Part shown: in pieces, positions 56,709 to 64,000 of the stretch | Layout of the letters: the number at the start of each line of letters is the position of its first letter | Position numbering within the stretch: the stretch's first letter is position 1 | Assembly: GCA_019056595.1 (NCBI GenBank) | Contig: CP036163.1 | Location: 1,674,001 to 1,738,000, forward strand | DNA: 64,000 nt | Reading direction: 5' to 3' | DNA from: Pectobacterium atrosepticum | Lineage (GTDB): Bacteria; Pseudomonadota; Gammaproteobacteria; Enterobacterales; Enterobacteriaceae | The notes under the pieces: generated by a model | What the model saw: only the letters and a program-made list of their open reading frames with translations | Told to the model about the DNA's origin: nothing | Database searches by the model: none | Position numbers and translations under genes: made by a program

Positions 56709-56813
56709 CGGTGATAATGGGTAGATCGTAAAGACGCTGTAAATACATGCCTGTACGCTCGGCTTGCGCCATCCATGGCGCAAACGCTTTACTCTTCTAT
56801 CCCATTATCACCG
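56709..56813. repeat. 105-bp palindromic element
   Basis: The ends CGGTGATAATGGGTAGA (56709-56725) and its near-complement (56796-56813, TCTATCCCATTATCACCG) flank a centre that itself holds GCGCCATCCATGGCGC. The structure looks like a small non-autonomous mobile repeat. The inner text (CTGTAAATACATGCCTGTACG) is of a kind I believe recurs in soft-rot genomes, but I cannot verify that. Confidence 0.65.
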
Positions 56814-56849
56814 TTCTTGTTCTGTCGATGGGATTACAAACGATATGAA

Positions 56850-56872
56850 TCAGCCCCTGAAAAAGGGGCTGA
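56850..56872. terminator. Bidirectional terminator between the NupC-type gene and the lipoprotein gene
   Basis: The stem TCAGCCCC / GGGGCTGA with loop TGAAAAA lies 9 bp after the lipoprotein stop codon (minus strand). The T-runs on both sides are short. Confidence 0.6.
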
Positions 56873-56880
56873 TAATAAAA

Positions 56881-57330
56881 TCAGAAGGCGACGCAGACAG
56901 GAGCATCAATCCGCATGACGGATTCCTGCGCGAAACGTGATTTGTAGGCGGTGCGCAGCGCTTCGATATCGCGCTCTTTATCAGCACCGTGAATCAACAT
57001 CAGCGCCTTGCTGTTCTCTCGGGCAACCAGTCCATTGTTCCCCAGCCATTGTCCTTTGGCATCAAACACCGTTAGCCCTTCTTTAAAGCGTGGCGTAACC
57101 TCACCGTCCAAAAACGCTTTCCACTCGGCATCAGAAATCACAGGGCCAGCAGGACGATTCAAACCAAAATACAGCGTGGTCTGTACCTGCTTGTCGCCAA
57201 TCTGGCACACATCAGCGGTTGGTACAGCGGCAACAGCAGTGGATGAGCGCGACAGCGAACTGCAGCCGCTTGCCAGCAATGCGCCCAACAGTAACGATAC
57301 CTCGATAACCTTCTGCTTTTTCTGCTTCAT
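56881..57330 (-). CDS. DUF3574-type lipoprotein
   Basis: This 149-residue protein begins with a lipoprotein signal (MKQKKQKVIEVSLLLGALLA, lipobox LASGC, acylated Cys near residue 23). The mature part resembles DUF3574: QTTLYFGLNRPAG, WKAFLDGEVTPRFKEGLTVFDAKGQW and the end SVMRIDAPVCVAF. Ser after the Cys favours outer-membrane sorting. I chose the ATG at 57330, preceded by GAGAG; starts at 57345 and 57372 are possible. The function is unknown. Confidence 0.82.
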   Translation of the reverse strand: MKQKKQKVIEVSLLLGALLASGCSSLSRSSTAVAAVPTADVCQIGDKQVQTTLYFGLNRPAGPVISDAEWKAFLDGEVTPRFKEGLTVFDAKGQWLGNNGLVARENSKALMLIHGADKERDIEALRTAYKSRFAQESVMRIDAPVCVAF

Positions 57331-57399
57331 CGAACGTTCTCTCATCCATGGTGATGCCTTCTCAGGGAGCAAATCCCCCCTGAGAATTCACGCGTGATA

Positions 57400-58551
57400 T
57401 CAGGCTTGATTCTGTCGCCACCATTCGGACAGCAAAATGCCCGTTGCGACTGAAATATTCAGGCTTTCAACCTTACCAGTACCGCCGATAGAGACTTTCA
57501 CGTCTCCTTGTTGCCAGGCGCTATCTGACAGACCATCACCTTCCTGACCCAGCACGATCACGGTTTTCGCCGGAAGCGTTGCTTTCGACAATACCGTACC
57601 TTTATGGCTAGAGGTGGTCACGATGGTGTAGCCTGCACTACGGAACTCCGCCAGCACGGACAGGAAATCGTCAGCGTTAATCGCTTTAACGTGTTCCGCA
57701 CCGCCTTCTGCCGTGCGTACCGCAGCACCGGATTCCAACAGCGCCGCATCCTGAACCAATACACCTTTCACGCCGAAATGCGCGCAGCTGCGCATAATTC
57801 CGCCGAGGTTGTGCGGGTTACCCACATCTTCCAGCGCCAACACACAGTCATGCTCGCCAGCCGTTTTCAGGTATTCACGCACATCCATTCCCTGACGCTT
57901 TTTAATCAGGAAGCAGACGCCGCCATGGTGCTCAGTGCCGGAAGCCTTAATCAGCTCTTCTTCTTCCACAACGTGGTAAGCCTTGCGGTTTGCCGCCATC
58001 CAGCGCAGTGCATCGCGGAAACGCGGCGTCACTTCTTGCAGGAACCAGGCACGAACAATCACCTCTGAGCGGTTTTTAAACAGCGCCTGACAGGCATTTT
58101 CACCGTAAACTCGCGTTTCTTCCTGACGCTGGCGACGCAGTTGCTCAGGATCGATCTGGCTCTTGCCAGTAATACCGCCATGGTCCGGCGTGTCGCTTTC
58201 GCTTGGCGCACGAGACACGGTTTTCCACGGTGATTCATAACCACCAGAATCTTCACCACGTGGGCGACGAGTAGTGTCGCTGCCGCGTTCGTTACGATCT
58301 TTATTGCCCCACGGCGTTTTCGCACTGCTATCGCCGTCGCGGGACGGATTTTCACGGGCATAACGCGGGTTAACATCACGCGGATGCTTTGGTTTCTCAC
58401 GTTGATCGCGAGAGCCACCACTATCACGTCGATCGCCACGACGATCTTTATCAGCAGGACGCTTGTTTTTATTGTCTTTCTCGCCCTCATCATCACTGCG
58501 GACGTACATCACACGGACTTTGCCGCTTTTACTATTGAATGAATCGCTCAT
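57400..58551 (-). CDS. yfiF: SPOUT-family tRNA/rRNA methyltransferase YfiF
   Basis: YfiF is a TrmH/SpoU-type methyltransferase; its target is not established. The 383 residues have an Arg/Asp/Lys-rich tail of about 130 residues, then the RNA-binding and SPOUT parts. Motif 1 is [21 protein letters not shown], motif 2 is [13 protein letters not shown] and motif 3 is [17 protein letters not shown], which make the trefoil-knot SAM site. E. coli YfiF has 345 residues, so the disordered tail is longer here. The ATG at 58551 has GGAG upstream. Confidence 0.92.
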   Translation of the reverse strand: MSDSFNSKSGKVRVMYVRSDDEGEKDNKNKRPADKDRRGDRRDSGGSRDQREKPKHPRDVNPRYARENPSRDGDSSAKTPWGNKDRNERGSDTTRRPRGEDSGGYESPWKTVSRAPSESDTPDHGGITGKSQIDPEQLRRQRQEETRVYGENACQALFKNRSEVIVRAWFLQEVTPRFRDALRWMAANRKAYHVVEEEELIKASGTEHHGGVCFLIKKRQGMDVREYLKTAGEHDCVLALEDVGNPHNLGGIMRSCAHFGVKGVLVQDAALLESGAAVRTAEGGAEHVKAINADDFLSVLAEFRSAGYTIVTTSSHKGTVLSKATLPAKTVIVLGQEGDGLSDSAWQQGDVKVSIGGTGKVESLNISVATGILLSEWWRQNQA

Positions 58552-58800
58552 TGTTTTCTCCACCTACGCGCTGGGCGCGAAGATTACCTTATGTACACCC
58601 GCTTAGCCACACGCTTGTGGTAAAAGAGCGCTAACAGTCAGAAGCTATTGTAGCTATTGGGCAAACCACGTTGTTGCCATAATGTCTCCCCACCATAATT
58701 TATCCACTCTTAAGCACCATGCCGTTGACCTTCCAATGCAGCATTACGCGCATTTTATCAGCGACATCTTTATTTTAGCCCTTTTATCTGAGGCCCTGTT

Positions 58801-59220
58801 ATGAATACGGTATGTGGATCTTGCCAAACAACCAATCGCCTGCCAGAAGAGCGTGTTGATGACCATGCAAAATGTGGTCGTTGCGGAGAAACCTTATTCA
58901 GCGGTGACGTCATCAATGCCACAGAAGCGACGCTCGATAAACTGTTACAGGATGATCTTCCCATCGTGATCGATTTCTGGGCCCCTTGGTGCGGTCCCTG
59001 CGTCAACTTCGCCCCCGTATTTGAAAACGTCGCGCAAGAGCGCAGTGGGAAAATCCGCTTTATTAAGGTCAATACCGAAGCCGAACCGGCACTCAGCGCC
59101 CGTTTCCGCATCCGCAGTATTCCAACGCTAATGATCTTCAAACAGGGCCAGATGGTCGACATCCTCAACGGTGCACTACCAAAAGCACAGTTTGAGAGCT
59201 GGCTGGATGAATCGCTGTAG
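58801..59220 (+). CDS. trxC: Thioredoxin 2
   Basis: TrxC is the zinc-containing thioredoxin that reduces protein disulfides and is induced by oxidative stress in E. coli. The 139 residues equal the E. coli length. The N-terminal zinc site has two CxxC pairs (CGSC and CGRC), and the thioredoxin domain has the active site WAPWCGPCV and the cis-proline RSIPTLMIF. The order yfiF-trxC-yfiP is as in E. coli. Confidence 0.97.
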   Translation: MNTVCGSCQTTNRLPEERVDDHAKCGRCGETLFSGDVINATEATLDKLLQDDLPIVIDFWAPWCGPCVNFAPVFENVAQERSGKIRFIKVNTEAEPALSARFRIRSIPTLMIFKQGQMVDILNGALPKAQFESWLDESL

Positions 59221-59239
59221 AGAAACGCGGTAGAAATGT

Positions 59240-59264
59240 GGGGCATTATTGCCCCGCCTCTTTT
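59240..59264 (+). terminator. trxC terminator
   Basis: The stem GGGGCA / TGCCCC with loop TTAT, 19 bp after the stop codon, is followed by GCCTCTTTT. Confidence 0.65.
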
Positions 59265-59366
59265 GGTCAACCTGTCTGTCGATTAGAATGTCGTCTTTCT
59301 GAACCAGCTTCCCAATAATTAACACGAAGCCGGTTCGTTGCAGAATCTCATGGCGTCCTTAATTTC

Positions 59367-60119
59367 ATGATCAACCGCCCTTCCACGGTTAACAATCCTT
59401 TCATCGGCACCAATGCCGTGCTCCGCCTGCGCCAGCAACGTCTTGAGCAGTCAACCAAACCGTTTCGCGCACGCGGCTCCCGCGTAGTGCGCTGCCAACA
59501 GTGTTTATTGCCCGCGATCAACTGCCTGTGCCACACCATTCAGGCGCAGCCATCCCGCAGCCGTGTCTGCCTGGTGATGTTTGATACCGAGCCGTTAAAA
59601 CCAAGTAATACCGGACGCCTCATCGCCGATATTCTGCCCGAGACGCAGGCGTTTCGCTGGTCACGCACCGAGCCCGATCCCCAGTTGCTTGCTACTCTGC
59701 AAGATCCGAACGTTCAGCCGTATCTGGTCTTCCTTGCCGATGCCGCGGAAGAAGGACGTCAGGTGTTTCAACAGCTTCCCGCAACAGAAAAGCCTGCCAT
59801 GTTTGTCTTACTCGACGGGACTTGGCCGGAAGCGCGTAAAATGTTCCGCAAAAGTCCCTATCTGGACACTCTGCCGATCCTGTCACTAAATGTAGACGCG
59901 CTGTCCCGCTACCAACTGCGTGAAGCCAGCAGCCCACGGCAGCACTGCACCGCCGAAATTGCCATCGCTCTGCTTGCACAGGCGGGGGATATCGTCGCAG
60001 CCGACGCGCTATCACAGCATTTTGATCGTTTCCGGCGACACTATCTGGCGGGGAAACCACACCACAGTTTGCGGGAAATTTTACCCATCGTCACAACACA
60101 ACCCGCAGAAAACGTTTAG
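59367..60119 (+). CDS. yfiP: tRNA-uridine aminocarboxypropyltransferase YfiP (TapT)
   Basis: YfiP (TapT) adds the acp group from SAM to uridine 47 of some tRNAs. The 250 residues carry the DTW-domain marks: a zinc-like cluster CQQCLLPAINCLC, DTEPLKPSNTGRLIAD and the family signature DGTWPEARKMF. The N-terminus is about 10 residues longer than in E. coli, whose start aligns near GTNAVLRL, so the true start could be internal. It lies 32 bp before patZ and is probably cotranscribed. Confidence 0.9.
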   Translation: MINRPSTVNNPFIGTNAVLRLRQQRLEQSTKPFRARGSRVVRCQQCLLPAINCLCHTIQAQPSRSRVCLVMFDTEPLKPSNTGRLIADILPETQAFRWSRTEPDPQLLATLQDPNVQPYLVFLADAAEEGRQVFQQLPATEKPAMFVLLDGTWPEARKMFRKSPYLDTLPILSLNVDALSRYQLREASSPRQHCTAEIAIALLAQAGDIVAADALSQHFDRFRRHYLAGKPHHSLREILPIVTTQPAENV

Positions 60120-60151
60120 TATCAAAGGGGATTGATGTGAAGGAGTGACGC

Positions 60152-62800
60152 ATGAGCCAGAGCGGATTGGAAGCACTGTTACGCCCTAAGTCTATCGCCG
60201 TTCTCGGCGCGTCAGAAAAACCGGGACGGGCCGGTTTTCTGATGATGAAAAACCTGTTGGACGGCCATTTCAGCGGCCCTGTGCTACCTGTTACGCCGAA
60301 ATATCGTGCCGTTTGCGGCGTGCTGGCCTACCCTACTGTCGCCAGCCTGCCAATCACGCCCGACCTTGCCGTGATTTGTACTAATGCCAGCCGTAATCTA
60401 ACACTGTTAGAGGAGCTAGGGCAGAAAGGCTGTAAAACCGTCATCATCCTCTCCGCACCGCCGACTCAGTTCAGCGAATTAAAGACCTGTGCTGTGCGCT
60501 ACAACATGCGCCTGCTTGGCCCCAACAGTCTCGGGCTGCTCGCCCCTTGGCAAGGCCTGAATGCCAGCTTTTCCCCTGTCCCCATAATGAAAGGCAAGCT
60601 GGCATTTATTTCGCAGTCGGCCGCCGTTTCCAACACGATACTAGACTGGGCACAGCAGCGCGGTATTGGCTTTTCCTATTTCATTGCTTTGGGCGACAAC
60701 CTGGATATCGATGTCGACGACCTGCTAGATTTTTTGGCTCGCGATGGAAAAACCAGCGCGATTTTGCTGCATCTGGAACACATCAGCGATGCCCGCCGCT
60801 TTCTTTCCGCTTCCCGCAGCGCGTCCCGAAATAAACCGATACTGGTGATAAAAAGCGGTCGTAGTCAGCAGGCACAGCAGTTGCTGAATGATCAACGCCA
60901 CGGTCTGGATGCCGCCTATGATGCAGCCATTCAACGTGCAGGTTTACTGCGGGTACGGGACACTCATGAGCTTTTTTCCGCCGTGGAAACCTTAAGCCAC
61001 CTGCGACCGCTACGCGGTGAACGTTTGATGCTGGTGAGCAATGGCGCATCACCGGCCGCACAGGCGCTGGATCAGCTCCTCAGTCGGCAAGGCAAGCTCG
61101 CACCGCTCAGTGATGCGACTCGACAAGCGCTACAGGACGCGCTGCCGCAAACCGTCACTATCGGCAATCCGCTCGATCTGCGTGATGACGCGACCTCGGC
61201 CCGCTATCTCGCGGCCGTCTCTGTATTGCTAGATAGCGATGAAATCGATGCACTCTTAATTATTCATGCACCCAGCGCCGCCGCTCCTAGTACCGATTGC
61301 GCCGAGCAGTTGATTACACTCTTCCAACAGCATCCACGTGGGAAAAGAATTACGCTCCTGACCAATTGGTGTGGTGAGTTCTCCTCGCAGGAAGCGCGAC
61401 GCTTATTTAACGATGCAGGCATTCCGACCTATCGCACACCAGAAGGCGCGGTAACGGCATTTATGCATATCGTCGAGTATCGGCGTAACCAGAAACAGCT
61501 CAAGGAAACCCCGGCACTGCCGCTGAATTTGGGTATCAACGCCAGTCAGGCCCATGCGCTGATTCATCAGGCGCTGTCGGATGGTGTGACTCAGCTCGAT
61601 ACGCATGAGGTTCAACCGATTCTGCAAGCCTATGGTTTGGATACGTTACCCACCTGGATTGCTGGCGACAGTGCCGAAGCCGTTCATATCGCCGAGCAAA
61701 TTGGCTATCCGGTCGCGATTAAACTGAGATCGCCAGATATCCCGCATAAATCGGAAGTTCAGGGCGTCATGCTGTACCTGCAAACCGCCAGAGAAGTCCA
61801 GCAGGCGGCAGATGCGATTCTTGACCGGGTGAAACGCACCTATCCACAGGCGCGCATTTACGGCCTGTTAGTGCAGAGCATGGCAAATCGCGCGGGTGCA
61901 CAGGAACTCAGGATTGCCGTTGAACAGGATCCCGTTTTTGGCCCATTGATTATGCTGGGAGAAGGTGGCGTGGAGTGGCGAGAAAAGCAGGCTGCTGTCG
62001 CGCTACCTCCGCTAAATATGACGCTGGCCCGCTATTTGGTATTGCAAGCAGTGAAAGGCGGTAAGATTCGGGAATACAGCGCTCTTCGTCCGCTGGATAT
62101 TCCCGCACTTAGCCGTTTGCTGGTCCAGGTATCCAACCTGATTCTCGACTGCCCTGAAATTTCCCGGCTAGATATCCACCCTCTGCTGGCATCCGGGGAT
62201 ACCTTTACGCTGCTGGATGTCACGCTGCATCTGACACCGTTCAGTGGCGATCCGCAGTCAAGGCTGGCAATACGCCCCTATCCACATGAACTGGAAGAAA
62301 CGGTCATCCTCAAAAATAGCGATACTTGCCTGTTCCGGCCCATTTTGCCGGAAGATGAACCGCTGCTCAGTTCGTTCATCGCAAGAGTGACGAAAGAAGA
62401 TCTGTATTACCGTTATTTCAGCGAAATTAATGAATTTACTCACGAAGACTTAGCCAATATGACACAAATTGACTACGATCGTGAGATGGCATTCGTTGCC
62501 GTGCGACAGCTTGGGGAAGAGACGGAGATTATTGGTGTGACGCGCGCAATTTCCGATCCTGATAATACAGATGCGGAATTTGCCGTGCTGGTGCGATCCG
62601 ATCTGAAAGGACTCGGCCTTGGCAGACGATTGTTGGAAAAGTTGATTGATTACGCCCGGACGCATGGTCTTTCCCGCTTGACTGGCATCACCATGCCGCA
62701 TAATCAAGGCATGATACAGCTGTCCAAAAAGCTTGGTTTTCACATCGACGTACAATTAGAAGAGGGTATTGTGACGTTGGAATTGCCACTGAAAGACTGA
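60152..62800 (+). CDS. patZ: Protein lysine acetyltransferase PatZ (YfiQ/Pka)
   Basis: PatZ acetylates lysines of proteins such as acetyl-CoA synthetase. The 882 residues hold an NDP-forming acyl-CoA-synthetase-like region (CoA-binding GASEKPGRAGFLMMKNL near residue 20, a succinyl-CoA ligase-like middle, and an ATP-grasp part with VAIKLRSPDIPHKSEVQGV) and a C-terminal GNAT domain (about 720-880) with the acetyl-CoA loop VRSDLKGLGLGRRLLEKLI. The length matches E. coli PatZ (886). GGAG precedes the ATG. Confidence 0.96.
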   Translation: MSQSGLEALLRPKSIAVLGASEKPGRAGFLMMKNLLDGHFSGPVLPVTPKYRAVCGVLAYPTVASLPITPDLAVICTNASRNLTLLEELGQKGCKTVIILSAPPTQFSELKTCAVRYNMRLLGPNSLGLLAPWQGLNASFSPVPIMKGKLAFISQSAAVSNTILDWAQQRGIGFSYFIALGDNLDIDVDDLLDFLARDGKTSAILLHLEHISDARRFLSASRSASRNKPILVIKSGRSQQAQQLLNDQRHGLDAAYDAAIQRAGLLRVRDTHELFSAVETLSHLRPLRGERLMLVSNGASPAAQALDQLLSRQGKLAPLSDATRQALQDALPQTVTIGNPLDLRDDATSARYLAAVSVLLDSDEIDALLIIHAPSAAAPSTDCAEQLITLFQQHPRGKRITLLTNWCGEFSSQEARRLFNDAGIPTYRTPEGAVTAFMHIVEYRRNQKQLKETPALPLNLGINASQAHALIHQALSDGVTQLDTHEVQPILQAYGLDTLPTWIAGDSAEAVHIAEQIGYPVAIKLRSPDIPHKSEVQGVMLYLQTAREVQQAADAILDRVKRTYPQARIYGLLVQSMANRAGAQELRIAVEQDPVFGPLIMLGEGGVEWREKQAAVALPPLNMTLARYLVLQAVKGGKIREYSALRPLDIPALSRLLVQVSNLILDCPEISRLDIHPLLASGDTFTLLDVTLHLTPFSGDPQSRLAIRPYPHELEETVILKNSDTCLFRPILPEDEPLLSSFIARVTKEDLYYRYFSEINEFTHEDLANMTQIDYDREMAFVAVRQLGEETEIIGVTRAISDPDNTDAEFAVLVRSDLKGLGLGRRLLEKLIDYARTHGLSRLTGITMPHNQGMIQLSKKLGFHIDVQLEEGIVTLELPLKD

Positions 62801-62977
62801 TCGCGGGGCGTGATATGGCTCTTGCAACGGCAAAACAGGCTCACAACGGCCGGAAAGTAATGGTACTATCGCCCATTCGGCTACTCCTTAACTTTTGATA
62901 ATGACCAGAAGGTCATATACCCTAGTGCAGCTTTAAGTATGGGGGGTATAAACTGATGAGAGAAGAAACGCACTGTG

Positions 62978-64000
62978 ATGCTGTCAAATTTTAAACGCAA
63001 TAAATACCAACAGCACCTTGCACAACTGCCCAGAATTTCTCAGAACGCAGATGATGTTCAGACGTTGCATTCGCCGGAGCTTTTCCGCACGACGCTGACT
63101 AACGCCATTCTACGTGCTAAAAAGCGCGTCTATATTGTGGCCTTATATCTTGAGCGTGATGATGGCGGCATCGGTATTCTATCCGCAATTTATGAAGCCA
63201 AACGGCAGTGCCCTGAACTGGATGTCCGTGTTTTGGTAGACTGGCATCGTGCTCAGCGTGGCAGGATCGGCACAGCGGCAGAAAATACCAATGCCGATTG
63301 GTATTGCGATATGGCGAAAAAGCATCCAGATACGCATTTCCCTATCTATGGTATCCCAGTCAACACACGTGAAGCGTTGGGTGTCCTGCACCTAAAAGGG
63401 TTCATTGTCGATGACACCGTCATCTACAGTGGAGCCAGCCTGAATGATGTTTATCTGCATCAGCATCAGAAATACCGTTATGATCGCTATCAGCTGATTC
63501 ATAACCCTGTATTGGCTGATACGATGGTGCAATATATCCAGACAATGCTGTCCGCACCAGCAGTGCAGCGATTGGATCATACCGATCGCCCGAAGAGCCT
63601 GGAAATCAAAAATGATATCAAGCAATTCCGTCAAACCTTACGTACCGCCAGTTATCAGGCACCGGAATGCAGCGCAAATGCAAACGAATTAACCGTCACG
63701 CCGCTCGTTGGGTTAGGAAAACAAAGCCCGCTGAATAAGACCATACATCACCTGATGTATTGCGCCGATGAGCATTTAGTCATCTGTACTCCCTATTTCA
63801 ACATGCCCGCGCTGCTGGTCAGAAATATCATTCGGCTATTGCGGGACGGCAAAAAAGTAGAAATTATTATTGGCGATAAGACCGCTAACGATTTTTATAT
63901 TCCAGAAGACCAGCCTTTCAAAATCATCGGCGCATTACCGTATCTCTACGAGATCAACCTGCGCCGTTTCCTCAGTCGTCTGGAGCGCTACATTGAAAAC
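62978..64000 (+). CDS. pssA: CDP-diacylglycerol-serine O-phosphatidyltransferase (5' part)
   Basis: PssA makes phosphatidylserine, the precursor of phosphatidylethanolamine. The frame is open to the window end, giving the first 341 of about 451 residues; the rest is outside. The protein starts MLSNFKRNKYQQHLAQLP, very close to E. coli PssA. The first phospholipase-D-type HKD motif is HLKGFIVDDTVIYSGASLND; the second lies beyond the window. The order patZ-pssA is as in E. coli. The 177-bp gap before it should hold its promoter. Confidence 0.97.
   Translation, partial: MLSNFKRNKYQQHLAQLPRISQNADDVQTLHSPELFRTTLTNAILRAKKRVYIVALYLERDDGGIGILSAIYEAKRQCPELDVRVLVDWHRAQRGRIGTAAENTNADWYCDMAKKHPDTHFPIYGIPVNTREALGVLHLKGFIVDDTVIYSGASLNDVYLHQHQKYRYDRYQLIHNPVLADTMVQYIQTMLSAPAVQRLDHTDRPKSLEIKNDIKQFRQTLRTASYQAPECSANANELTVTPLVGLGKQSPLNKTIHHLMYCADEHLVICTPYFNMPALLVRNIIRLLRDGKKVEIIIGDKTANDFYIPEDQPFKIIGALPYLYEINLRRFLSRLERYIEN

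Overview
The window is a 64-kb piece of an enterobacterial chromosome, most likely Pectobacterium (soft-rot Pectobacteriaceae). The evidence is Escherichia coli-like gene order in blocks (gpt-frsA-crl-proB-proA-thrW; fadE-gmhA-yafJ-yafK; mprA-emrA-emrB; yfiF-trxC-yfiP-patZ-pssA), five full-length 127-bp ERIC repeats, and accessory catabolic clusters (mtn, hpx) of the Klebsiella/Pectobacterium kind. The genus is inferred from general likeness, not from a database comparison.

Layout. 1-715: scar of an integrated element at the 3' end of tRNA-Thr(CGU), with the right end of an IS4-family element inside a badly broken tyrosine integrase gene. 1243-1662: small periplasmic charged coiled-coil protein. 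1933-8731: conserved housekeeping block (proA, proB, crl, frsA, gpt, pepD). 8795-17523: dinB with a LexA box, an XRE regulator divergent from the methyltransferase yafE, yafK, yafJ, gmhA, fadE with a FadR-like operator, and an HNH protein. 17597-30454: a complete methionine-salvage set (mtnK, mtnA, mtnD, mtnC, mtnB, mtnE, plus the omega-amidase yafV), split by a 6-kb type VI secretion module (vgrG, DUF4123 adaptor, two DUF3304 immunity-like genes, a DUF2235/Tle1-like protein, PAAR). 30497-41276: purine-nitrogen (hpx) cluster with an amino-acid-type ABC transporter, hpxJ, hpxK, the RpiR regulator hpxU and hpxWXYZ. 41323-46002: VOC protein and the osmoprotectant transporter proVWX. 46105-48964: alpha/beta hydrolase divergent from a CGNR regulator, and a periplasmic beta-propeller lactonase-like protein. 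49134-57330: transport and efflux (MFS, ygaZH, mprA-emrAB, NupC-type carrier) and a lipoprotein. 57400-64000: yfiF, trxC, yfiP, patZ and the start of pssA.

How the genes work together. MtnK and MtnA feed methylthioribose into MtnB, MtnC and MtnD. MtnE and YafV finish methionine recovery, and both divergent mtn promoter regions carry tandem MetJ-box-like 8-mers. The hpx genes bring in and break down allantoate- and oxamate-level purine nitrogen. In the T6SS module the genes overlap by 4 nt, so adaptor, immunity and effector are probably made together. An extra immunity copy is followed by a 41-codon effector stump, which is direct evidence of a past duplication.

The most unusual points are: the effector-like protein has lost the expected lipase nucleophile and a conserved HSD motif; the immunity gene is duplicated with an effector stump between the copies; an ERIC element supplies the last 34 residues and stop codon of the amidase HpxY; and a hairpin plus an ERIC element sit between proW and proX.
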